Source: JAJFUV01 sp964561215
GTDB taxonomy: Bacteria; Acidobacteriota; Terriglobia; Bryobacterales; Bryobacteraceae
NCBI GenBank assembly: GCA_964561215.1
Contig: CAZLOS010000015.1
Coordinates: forward strand, 1-64,000
Length of the DNA stretch: 64,000 nucleotides
Direction: 5' to 3'
Position 1 is the stretch's first letter. Every line of letters begins with the position of its first letter. Made by a program: the position numbers and the translations under genes. The notes beneath the pieces were generated by a model that saw only the letters and a list, made by a program, of their open reading frames with translations, was not told where the DNA came from and searched no databases. Positions 8,955 to 16,773 of the stretch are shown here, one piece after another.

Positions 8955-10250
8955 ATGACTCGTGCCAATGTTCTGCGCGTCCTGACCATCGGCTTCACCC
9001 TGGTCATCGTGCTGCTGGCGGCGGTGGCGTACCTCGGATCGAAGAAAGTCACCGAGATACAGCACGACGCTGGGGCACTGCTCGACGATCACCTGATCGC
9101 CGAGCGCTTGGTGGAGCAACTCGAACTCGAGCAGCGCCGGGTGGGCGACGTGATTCTGCGCATCTCCCGCATCCATTTGCGCGGCCTTTCCCCGGTCGAG
9201 CCCATCCTTCATGACGTAGAGACCGTCAATGGCCAGGTACAACACATGGTCAAAGCGAGTACCCACGACCGGCAGGCCTGGCAGGAGTTGGGCTGCGTCT
9301 CGGACCGGTTCGCCGCCACGGTGCGCGAAACGTTTCGCGACCCTCACGTAACGGCCCCGGAACTCGAAACGCTGATGGAGCGGAACGATGAATTCGTGCG
9401 TGCGGCCCACGTCCTCATTCAAGCCGACTCGGCCCGCGCCGCCAGTGTAGAGGCGGCCATCGGAATGCGATCCAGGGACCTTGTCGGCGAATCGGCCTGG
9501 CTCCTGGCCGCCTGCTTCCTGCTGGCGGTAGCCTGCGCCGCGGTCAGTATCTGGGCGACGAATGATTCGTTCCGCAAGTTGGAGTGGCAGGCCGCCGAGT
9601 TGGGCAAGGTCTCCTGGCATCTGCTCCAGGGGCAGGAGGCAGCCGCCCGGCGCTTTTCTCACGAGATGCACGACGAACTTGGCCAGTCGCTGACCGGCTT
9701 GAAAACGTCTCTCGGCTTGCTTTCGCCGCGGGAATTTGCCGAACAGCGCGGGGAATACCTGAATGTCCTCGATCAGGCGATCCAAGACGTTCGGGAACTT
9801 TCACAATTGCTGCGGCCGGTAATCCTCGACGATCTGGGCCTCGATGCGGCACTGCGTTGGCTCGCTGAACGTTTTGAGCGGCACACACGAATCGGGGTCG
9901 AGTACGTCTCCGATTTCGCCGAGCGTATGGATGAACAAACGGAAACGCACCTGTTCCGCGTGGCGCAGGAATCCCTCACCAACGTGGCGCGCCACTCCGG
10001 CGCCAATCGCGTCAGGATCTCCTTGGCGCGCATGGGCGATCGGATCCGGCTTATGGTCGAGGACGACGGCCGCGGTATGGCACCTTCCGGCAAAGCGCGA
10101 AGTCACGGCCTCGGCATGACCAGCATGCGCGCTCGAGCCAGCCACGCCGGAGGCGAGATGCGGTTGGACAAGAGCCCGCTCGGTGGTGTACGAATCGTGG
10201 TGGTGGTTCCATTCCGGAAACCGAAAGATGACGCAGAGCCGGAAGATTAG
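8955..10250 (+). CDS. membrane sensor histidine kinase, NarL/DegS type (HisKA_3)
   Basis: The protein has 431 residues. TM1 lies near residues 8-28 and TM2 near 182-204. Between them is a helical periplasmic sensor of about 150 residues, like a four-helix bundle. A HisKA_3 dimerisation domain follows, with the phospho-acceptor in MHDELGQ (His239), then a HATPase_c domain with SLTNVARHSGA (N box) and DDGRGM (G1 box). The start at 8955 was chosen because the first membrane segment follows directly; an in-frame ATG 96 bases upstream would add an unlikely hydrophilic head. Its gene overlaps the response regulator by 23 bases. The signal is unknown; divergence from the metal efflux operon makes metal stress a reasonable guess. 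Confidence 0.9.
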   Translation: MTRANVLRVLTIGFTLVIVLLAAVAYLGSKKVTEIQHDAGALLDDHLIAERLVEQLELEQRRVGDVILRISRIHLRGLSPVEPILHDVETVNGQVQHMVKASTHDRQAWQELGCVSDRFAATVRETFRDPHVTAPELETLMERNDEFVRAAHVLIQADSARAASVEAAIGMRSRDLVGESAWLLAACFLLAVACAAVSIWATNDSFRKLEWQAAELGKVSWHLLQGQEAAARRFSHEMHDELGQSLTGLKTSLGLLSPREFAEQRGEYLNVLDQAIQDVRELSQLLRPVILDDLGLDAALRWLAERFERHTRIGVEYVSDFAERMDEQTETHLFRVAQESLTNVARHSGANRVRISLARMGDRIRLMVEDDGRGMAPSGKARSHGLGMTSMRARASHAGGEMRLDKSPLGGVRIVVVVPFRKPKDDAEPED

Positions 10251-10872
10251 CATCGTGTTGGCGGACGACCACGCCATTGTGCGCCGGGGCTTTCACTTCA
10301 TCCTGCGCTCCCACGAGGACCTTGAAGTGGTGGGGGAAGCTTCCACCGGCCTGGAAGCCGTGGCGCTGGTGGAGAAACTGAAGCCCAATATTGTTGTAAT
10401 GGACGTTTCGATGCCGGGGCTGAACGGCATCGAGGCTACGCGCCGCATCGAGGAAATCTCGCCTTCCACACGCGTGGTCGCTTTGAGCATGCACCGTGAC
10501 TCAGTCTACGTGCGCGAGATGCTGCGCGCCGGCGCGCGCGCCTACCTGCTGAAGGAATGCGCGGAAGCCGACTTGCTCACGGCTATCCGCGCAGTGGCCC
10601 GGGGAGAAGGCTACATCAGCCCGGCTGTCTCCGATGCCGTATTGAGCGACTATCGGAAGCACGTTGCCAATCCCATCGACTTGCTCACCGCCCGTGAACG
10701 TCAGGTGCTTGAACTGATCGCCGAGGGCAAGACCAACAAGGAAGTGGCCACCACCCTCAACCTGAGCGTCTACACGGTCGAAGCGCATCGCGGAAAGCTC
10801 ATGGAAAAGCTGAACCTGCACAGCACCGGCGAAATGGTGCGCTTCGCCATTCGCAACGGGTTGGTCGATTAG
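10228..10872 (+). CDS. NarL/FixJ family response regulator
   Basis: The 214-residue product has an N-terminal receiver domain with the acidic pair in LADDHA, the phospho-acceptor Asp59 (VVMDVSMPG) and the conserved Lys in AYLLKE. A LuxR-type HTH domain near residues 148-212 carries the signature LTARERQVLELIAEGKTNKE. The start at 10228 overlaps the kinase gene, so both are translated from one mRNA. It is expected to act as a DNA-binding dimer on targets that may include the adjacent efflux operon or the downstream hydrolase cluster; no operator could be identified by eye. Confidence 0.92.
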   Translation: MTQSRKISIVLADDHAIVRRGFHFILRSHEDLEVVGEASTGLEAVALVEKLKPNIVVMDVSMPGLNGIEATRRIEEISPSTRVVALSMHRDSVYVREMLRAGARAYLLKECAEADLLTAIRAVARGEGYISPAVSDAVLSDYRKHVANPIDLLTARERQVLELIAEGKTNKEVATTLNLSVYTVEAHRGKLMEKLNLHSTGEMVRFAIRNGLVD

Positions 10873-10924
10873 CCGTAAGCGAGCCTGAACGTCAGTCGGT
10901 TCATGGACCGGACTGGTTTCCAGT

Positions 10925-10939
10925 GCTAGGCTTTTTATG
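10925..10939 (+). promoter_or_regulatory. leaderless-type promoter: extended -10 six bases before a GTG start
   Basis: TGC-TAGGCT (10925?-10932, hexamer at 10927-10932) is followed by exactly six bases and then the GTG start at 10939. This TANNNT-N6-start geometry is the known signature of leaderless mRNAs. No Shine-Dalgarno sequence precedes the GTG. Confidence 0.4.
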
Positions 10940-13900
10940 TGCGCAACAAGTTGCTTTCGATCCTCGCCTTGACCGCCGCCCTCGCCATGGGCGGCGACAA
11001 TCGCCCCGCCTGGCACCCTGTAGTCGACTCTGCCGCGCGGCTCACAGAGCTCTTTGACAAGCCTCCGGCCGAATACAGCACCTCGCCCTTCTTCGTCTGG
11101 AACGGCGAAGTCACCGAGGCCGACATCGACTTCTACATGGAGTCCTACCACGCGCAGGGCATCCAGAGCGTCTTCATTCACCCGCGCCCGGGTCTCATCA
11201 CCGAGTACCTTTCCGACCGCTGGTTCCAACTTGTGCGCTACACCGTCGATAAGGGCGCCAAGCTCGGCATGGAAGTCTGGCTCTATGACGAGAACTCTTA
11301 TCCCAGCGGTTTCGCCGGCGGTCATGTGCCCGCCCAGATGCCCGAATCCTACAACGAGGGCCAGGGCCTGCGGCTGCACCGCCTTAATGAACTCGCGCGC
11401 GACGACAAGCGCGAGTATAAATTGGTTCTGCGCAAGGACCCGGACGGCTTCCGCGATATTACTTCTAAGGTCAAGGACGAGATCGGCAAGCCCGGCACAT
11501 ACTACGCTTTCGAACTGCTCCGTTACCCCAGGAGAGCCTGGCACGGCGGCTACTCCTATGTCGACCTGATCAAGCCCGGCGTCACCCGCAAATTCATCGA
11601 CGTGACTATGACCGGGTATCAGAAGGCACTCGGCAACGACCTGGGCCATCGCGTCCCCGGCATCTTCACCGACGAGCCCAACATCGCCCCGCCGGGCGGC
11701 AGGGGTTCCATGCGTTGGACGCCGGACCTGTTCGCGCAGTTCAGCAAACGTTGGGGCTATGACTTGCGCCCGCGCATGGCTTCGCTATACGAGGAAACCG
11801 GCGACTGGAAGAAGATCCGCCACAACTACTACGCGCTGCTGCTCGAACTCTTCATCGACCGCTGGTCCAAGCCGTGGAGCGAATACTGTACCACCAACGG
11901 CATCTTCTGGACCGGCCACTATTGGGAGCACGGTTGGCCCAGCCCCAACGACGGCCCCGACAACATGGCCATGTACGCTTGGCACCAGGTGCCCTCCATC
12001 GACTTGCTCTTCAACCAGTTCAACGAAGGCGTCAACGCTCAGTTCGGCAACGTGCGCGCCGTCAAGGAGCTTGCGAGCGTCGCCAACCAGATGGGTCGCC
12101 GCCGCAGGCTCAGCGAAACTTACGGCGGCGCGGGCTGGGAGTTGCGCTTCGAAGACATGAAGCGCCTGGGCGAATGGGAGTACGCGCTGGGCGTGAACCT
12201 GATGAACCAGCACCTTTCCTTCGGAACCATGGCGGGCGCGCGCAAGCACGACTATCCGCAATCGTTCAGCTACCACACGCCGTGGTGGCCGCTCTATCAC
12301 ACGCAGGCGAATTACTTCGCGCGCCTGTCGCTGGCCCTGGCGAGCGGCGAACAGCGCAACCGCATGCTCATCATCGAGCCGACCACCTCGGCCTGGTTGT
12401 ATCCTTCCTTCGCCGAGCGAAGCGCGAAGATGATGGCCGTCGGCAACGCCTTCCAGGATTTCGTGAATCGCCTGGAAGCCGCGCAAATCGAATACGACCT
12501 GGGATCGGAAAACATCATGAAGGACAACGGCTCGGCGAGCGGCGGCAAGCTTACCGTCGGACGCCGCGCCTACGATCTGGTCATCCTGCCTCCGGGTACG
12601 GAGAACCTCGACTCGCCGACCGTGAAGCTGATTGAGACTTACGTCGCCGGCGGCGGCACCGTGCTCAGTTTCGTGGACGCCCCGGCGCGCATCGATGGCG
12701 CCGCGAACGATCGCATCACGAAGTTTGCCGCGGCGAACTCCGAGCGTTGGCTGCGCGTGAATTCGATCGAGGACGCGAGCGCGAAGCAACTCCTCGCTGG
12801 GCGCGATTTCAGCATCGGCTGGAACCCGGCGAGCGGCGGTAAGCTCTTCCATCAGCGACGCCAACTCGACGACGGCCAGCTCATCTACCTGGTGAATTCG
12901 AGCCTGGAGCAGAAGGCCGTTGGGACGTTCAAAGCCAAGGGCGCGTCGCTCAAGCGGTTGGACCTGGCTACGGGCGCCATCATGCCGTATCCGGCCAAGG
13001 CCGCCGGTGCGGAGCTTGAAGTGTCGTTCGACCTGGCGCCGGCGGGCAGCCTGCTTTTGATCGCCGGCAATTCCGGCGCTGTAACGGCTCCGAAGCCCGA
13101 GCCGCCAGCCGCCACCCCGGTGCGCGCCGCCGGCCCCGTCGCTGTGAAGCGTCTTGCGCCCAACACGCTCACGATCGACTATTGCGATCTGAAACTCGCA
13201 GGGACCGTCACCAAGGATATGTACTACTTTGCGGCCGCCAAGAAGGTCTTCAACCATTACGGTTTCGAAGCCAACCCCTGGGACGCCGCCGTGCAGTACA
13301 AAACCGACATCCTCGACAGGAATCACTTCCCGGCCGGCTCCGGTTTTGAAGCCACGTACCACTTCCAGGTCTCCGGCCCCATTGACCGCGCCGGACTGCG
13401 TGCCGTCGTCGAACGGCCCAGGCTGTGGAAGGTGACCGTGAACGGAAAGCCCGTCTCGGCACGTCCCGGCGAGTGGTGGCTGGACCGCGATTTCGGCGTT
13501 TACGACATCGGCGCGCTGGTGGTCGAGGGAGCCAACTCCATCACCATCGCGGCCTCGCCTATGTCGGTGCACAACGAAATCGAGCCGATCTACCTTACCG
13601 GCGATTTCGGGGTCGAAGCGCAGGCCTCCGGCTGGCGTCTGGTTCCCGCGGCCCCGCTCAAGACCGGCGTCTGGAAAGAGCAGCGCCTGCCGTTCTATTC
13701 CCACACGGTTTCCTACAGCGCCAATTACAGCTTCGCCAAGGTTCCCGCGCAGGTTCTGGTGCGGCTCGGCAAGTGGAACGGCACGGCAGCCGAAGTGCGG
13801 GTGAATGGAAAGAGCGCCGGAGTGATCGGCTGGCAGCCCTATGAACTGGACGTGACCAAGTTCGTCCGCCCGGGCTCGAACCGCGTGGAGGTAGTGGTGT

Positions 13901-14076
13901 ATGGTTCGCTGAAGAACCTGCTCGGCCCCCATCACGGCAAGATCAATCGCGGCCTGACTGGCCCGTTCAGCTTCCGCAACGCGCCGGAGACCACGCCTGC
14001 GGGCGCGAGTTACGACCTCGAAACTTATGGCCTCATGGAGAATTTCCAGGTCGCCACGCGCGCTTCGGTCCGTTAG
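10939..14076 (+). CDS. secreted glycoside hydrolase, GH106-like with C-terminal sugar-binding domain
   Basis: This is a 1045-residue secreted enzyme with a signal peptide (MRNKLLSILALTAALAMGG). The first half carries a TIM-barrel pattern resembling alpha-L-rhamnosidase family GH106 and related GH2-like proteins: PFFVWNGEVTEADI, a GIQSVFIHPRPG strand, EVWLYDENSYPSGFAGG, and GIFTDEPNI with an acidic pair near residue 240. A beta-sandwich galactose-binding-like region (about 790-1030) ends it, with RLGKWNGTAAEVRVNGK. The family assignment is by pattern only. The GTG start has no ribosome binding site but fits a leaderless transcript. It opens a cluster with a DUF2891 gene, a sulfatase and another glycosidase. 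Confidence 0.7.
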   Translation: MRNKLLSILALTAALAMGGDNRPAWHPVVDSAARLTELFDKPPAEYSTSPFFVWNGEVTEADIDFYMESYHAQGIQSVFIHPRPGLITEYLSDRWFQLVRYTVDKGAKLGMEVWLYDENSYPSGFAGGHVPAQMPESYNEGQGLRLHRLNELARDDKREYKLVLRKDPDGFRDITSKVKDEIGKPGTYYAFELLRYPRRAWHGGYSYVDLIKPGVTRKFIDVTMTGYQKALGNDLGHRVPGIFTDEPNIAPPGGRGSMRWTPDLFAQFSKRWGYDLRPRMASLYEETGDWKKIRHNYYALLLELFIDRWSKPWSEYCTTNGIFWTGHYWEHGWPSPNDGPDNMAMYAWHQVPSIDLLFNQFNEGVNAQFGNVRAVKELASVANQMGRRRRLSETYGGAGWELRFEDMKRLGEWEYALGVNLMNQHLSFGTMAGARKHDYPQSFSYHTPWWPLYHTQANYFARLSLALASGEQRNRMLIIEPTTSAWLYPSFAERSAKMMAVGNAFQDFVNRLEAAQIEYDLGSENIMKDNGSASGGKLTVGRRAYDLVILPPGTENLDSPTVKLIETYVAGGGTVLSFVDAPARIDGAANDRITKFAAANSERWLRVNSIEDASAKQLLAGRDFSIGWNPASGGKLFHQRRQLDDGQLIYLVNSSLEQKAVGTFKAKGASLKRLDLATGAIMPYPAKAAGAELEVSFDLAPAGSLLLIAGNSGAVTAPKPEPPAATPVRAAGPVAVKRLAPNTLTIDYCDLKLAGTVTKDMYYFAAAKKVFNHYGFEANPWDAAVQYKTDILDRNHFPAGSGFEATYHFQVSGPIDRAGLRAVVERPRLWKVTVNGKPVSARPGEWWLDRDFGVYDIGALVVEGANSITIAASPMSVHNEIEPIYLTGDFGVEAQASGWRLVPAAPLKTGVWKEQRLPFYSHTVSYSANYSFAKVPAQVLVRLGKWNGTAAEVRVNGKSAGVIGWQPYELDVTKFVRPGSNRVEVVVYGSLKNLLGPHHGKINRGLTGPFSFRNAPETTPAGASYDLETYGLMENFQVATRASVR

Positions 14077-14110
14077 ACCGGCGTAGGACGGGCGGTTTCG
14101 CCTGTCTGCT

Positions 14111-14125
14111 GTTAGCATGGACACA
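14111..14125 (+). promoter_or_regulatory. leaderless-type promoter: extended -10 six bases before the ATG
   Basis: TGT-TAGCAT (hexamer at 14113-14118) is followed by six bases and the ATG at 14125, the same geometry as seen upstream at 10927-10939. No Shine-Dalgarno sequence is present. Confidence 0.4.
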
Positions 14126-15189
14126 TGTTCCGGTTCGCCCTGCTGGCGACGCTAAGCGTCGTCGCGCTCGATGCGCAGACGGTCTTTGACGCCGGCTCCG
14201 CCTCGCGCTTCGTGAGGCTTGCGCTCGATTGCGTCGGGCGCGAGTATCCGAATAAGATTGCGCACGTGATGAATTCGGATGCCGACGCACTCCCGCCGCG
14301 CGATCTCACGCCGGCCTTTTGCGGGTGCTTCGACTGGCATTCCTCCGTCCACGGCCATTGGCTGCTCGCTCGCGCCATCCGCACCTGGCCGGAGGCGGAT
14401 TTCGCCGCACCGGCCCGCGCCGCGCTGGACCGCGGCCTCACGCCGGCGAACCTTGCGCGCGAGGCCGAATACATGAGCGGCAAAGGCCGCGAGAGTTTCG
14501 AGCGCCCCTACGGCCTTGCCTGGCTGTTGAAGCTTGCCGCCGAATTGCGCACCTGGCGCGACCCGGATGCCCTCCGCTGGAGCGAGGCTCTGCGTCCTCT
14601 GGAGAGTGCCGCGGTCGGGCGCCTGAGCACGTGGCTGCCCAAGCTCTCGCACCCGGTGCGCGCCGGCGAGCACTCGCAGACCGCTTTCGCATTGGGTCTC
14701 CTTCTGGATTACGCGCGCGTGGCTGGCGACCGCGAGTTCGAGCGCCTGGTCGAACAGCGCATCCGTGCGTTCTACCTGGCCGACCGTGCCTGCCCCGTGA
14801 ACTACGAGCCCTCGGGCGAGGATTTCCTTTCCCCATGCCTTGCCGAGGCAGACGCGGTCCGCCGTGTGCTGCCCCAAGCCGAATTCGCCCGCTGGTTCGA
14901 CGCCTTCCTTCCCCGGATCTCACTCGTGCCGGCCGTCGTCACCGACCGGAGCGACGGCAAACTGGCGCATCTTGACGGTTTGAACTTGAGCCGCGCGTGG
15001 ATGCTCGAAGCGATCGCCGCGACACTCGGCGCAAAGCATCCGCGGCACGCCGCCATCGCGCGCCTCGCTGCCCGGCACCGCGAAACAGGGTTAAAGGCGG
15101 TTACCGGTGAACATTACGAAGGCGGCCATTGGCTGGGCAGCTTTGCCGTGTGCCTGGTTACACATTCCTGGCAAGCCGAAAAGAGGTGA
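14125..15189 (+). CDS. DUF2891 family protein, secreted
   Basis: The 354-residue protein begins with a short signal-like segment (MFRFALLATLSVVALDAQ) and matches the DUF2891 family: the diagnostic core is FCGCFDWHSSVHGHWLLAR near residues 68-86 and a second conserved stretch ERPYGLAWLLKLAAEL near 126-141. The helix-rich pattern suggests an alpha/alpha-toroid fold, but the function of the family is not known to me. It sits between a glycoside hydrolase and a sulfatase, and its stop is only three bases before the sulfatase ATG, so a role in the same carbohydrate pathway is likely. Confidence 0.85.
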   Translation: MFRFALLATLSVVALDAQTVFDAGSASRFVRLALDCVGREYPNKIAHVMNSDADALPPRDLTPAFCGCFDWHSSVHGHWLLARAIRTWPEADFAAPARAALDRGLTPANLAREAEYMSGKGRESFERPYGLAWLLKLAAELRTWRDPDALRWSEALRPLESAAVGRLSTWLPKLSHPVRAGEHSQTAFALGLLLDYARVAGDREFERLVEQRIRAFYLADRACPVNYEPSGEDFLSPCLAEADAVRRVLPQAEFARWFDAFLPRISLVPAVVTDRSDGKLAHLDGLNLSRAWMLEAIAATLGAKHPRHAAIARLAARHRETGLKAVTGEHYEGGHWLGSFAVCLVTHSWQAEKR

Positions 15190-15192
15190 CCG

Positions 15193-16773
15193 ATGAACCG
15201 GCGCGACCTGTTGCGTCTCGTTCCGGCAGAACTGGCGGCGCGCTCCGTAGCGCGCACTTCCGCCCGACGGCCGAACGTCCTGTTTCTGATGACCGATCAG
15301 CAGCGGTTCGACACTATCGCCGCGCTGGGCAACCCGCACATTTACACGCCGAACCTGGATCGACTCACCGCGCGCGGCGTCACCTTCACCAAAGCATATT
15401 CGCCGTGTCCGGTTTGCGTGCCCGCGCGGTACACCATTCGCACCGGCTGCGAGCCGCCGACCACGGCTGTCTTCTCGAACGCGCGCCCGCAGCCCGTCGA
15501 GGGGCAGGCGGAAACCATGACCGGCCGCTGCGGTCCCTATCTGGCCGAGACGATGCGCAGCCTCGGCTACCGTACCTTCGGCGTCGGAAAGTTTCACACG
15601 CTGCCCTGGGATGAAGACCTCGGCTACGACATTCACTTACATAGTGAAGAGTTGTACGGCGCGCCGGAGCAGCGCCGCCGCGACGCCTATGCCGCATGGA
15701 TACGCACGCAACACGCCGCGTACGATTTCGTCGAAGGGCTGATGGGCGAACGCACCGAAATGTACTACATGCCGCAGATGAGCCCCATGCCCGCCGAAGC
15801 GACCGTCGAACGCTGGGCCGCCGAGCGGGCCATCGAGCAGATCCGCGTCTCGGACGGGAAGCCCTACTTCGGCTTCGTCTCCTTCATCGGGCCGCACCCG
15901 CCCTTTGCCCCGCCCATCCCCTTCAACCGCATGTACGATCCGGACCGCATGCCGAACCCCGTGCGCGGCGCGCTTTCGACCGATCACATGGACGAGCAGA
16001 TCCCCTGGATGAATTACGCCATCTGGGCCGAGGACATCAACGATTCGCACGCCCGGGTCCTCAAGGCGCGTTACTACGGCGAGATCAGCTACATCGACGA
16101 TTGCATCGGACGCATCCTGGACGCCGTCGAAGCCCGCGGCGACGCGGAGAATACCCTCATCTGCTTCTTCGCCGACCATGGCGATCATCTCGGCGACCAT
16201 CACGCATGGCAGAAGGAGAGCTACTTCGAAGCCTCCTGCCACATCCCGTTTCTGGTGAGTTGGCCCGCGCGCCTGCCGGCCGGCAAGCGCCGCGACGAAC
16301 TGGCGTCGCTCACCGACCTGTTCGGCGTCGCGACCAGCGCGGCCGGCAAGCAGCAGTTGCGCGAGGGTGCGGATCTCCCCGGCCTGCTCGATGGCCGCGC
16401 GGCGGCGCGTAAGCAGTTTTGTGGCTACTATGCGCGGCCGGGTTCGCCGCAGTTCAAGATCATGGTGCGCCGCGATCGGTACAAGTACATTTACATGGCA
16501 AACGGCGGGCGCGAGCAACTGTTCGATCTCGATGAAGATCCGAACGAGATATCGAACCTTGCCTTGACGCGCTCCGCCGTTGCCGGAGAACTGCGTTCGT
16601 TGGCGACGAAGGCGTGTGATCGCACGGGACTTCGGGAAGCACTCGATGAGAATGGTCTGCGCGCATTCCCCTTCGCCGCGCGCCGTCTGCAAAGGATCTA
16701 TCAGTTCGACCGTTCCCGCGGCGTGAACGGTTTTCCCAAACGCCCGCAGGATGTCGTGAAAGGAAACTCATGA
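15193..16773 (+). CDS. type I sulfatase (formylglycine-dependent)
   Basis: The 526-residue product is an alkaline-phosphatase-fold sulfatase that hydrolyses sulfate esters. It shows the N-terminal metal motif LFLMTDQQRFDT, the activation motif C-V-P-A-R with Cys75 as the residue converted to formylglycine, and the C-terminal metal pair in FFADHGDHLGDHHAWQK. An RR-containing start (MNRRDLLRL) resembles a Tat signal but lacks a clear hydrophobic core, so export is uncertain. GAGGTGA precedes the ATG. The stop overlaps the next gene's ATG by four bases. Substrate is unknown; neighbours suggest a sulfated polysaccharide. No formylglycine-generating enzyme is in this window. Confidence 0.92.
   Translation: MNRRDLLRLVPAELAARSVARTSARRPNVLFLMTDQQRFDTIAALGNPHIYTPNLDRLTARGVTFTKAYSPCPVCVPARYTIRTGCEPPTTAVFSNARPQPVEGQAETMTGRCGPYLAETMRSLGYRTFGVGKFHTLPWDEDLGYDIHLHSEELYGAPEQRRRDAYAAWIRTQHAAYDFVEGLMGERTEMYYMPQMSPMPAEATVERWAAERAIEQIRVSDGKPYFGFVSFIGPHPPFAPPIPFNRMYDPDRMPNPVRGALSTDHMDEQIPWMNYAIWAEDINDSHARVLKARYYGEISYIDDCIGRILDAVEARGDAENTLICFFADHGDHLGDHHAWQKESYFEASCHIPFLVSWPARLPAGKRRDELASLTDLFGVATSAAGKQQLREGADLPGLLDGRAAARKQFCGYYARPGSPQFKIMVRRDRYKYIYMANGGREQLFDLDEDPNEISNLALTRSAVAGELRSLATKACDRTGLREALDENGLRAFPFAARRLQRIYQFDRSRGVNGFPKRPQDVVKGNS

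Noticed and set aside
11785..14124. 779-codon open frame antisense to the GH106-like gene
   Set aside because: Composition is typical of an antisense shadow (Arg/His/Gly-rich, no domain); the plus strand encodes a signal peptide and a glycosidase pattern.
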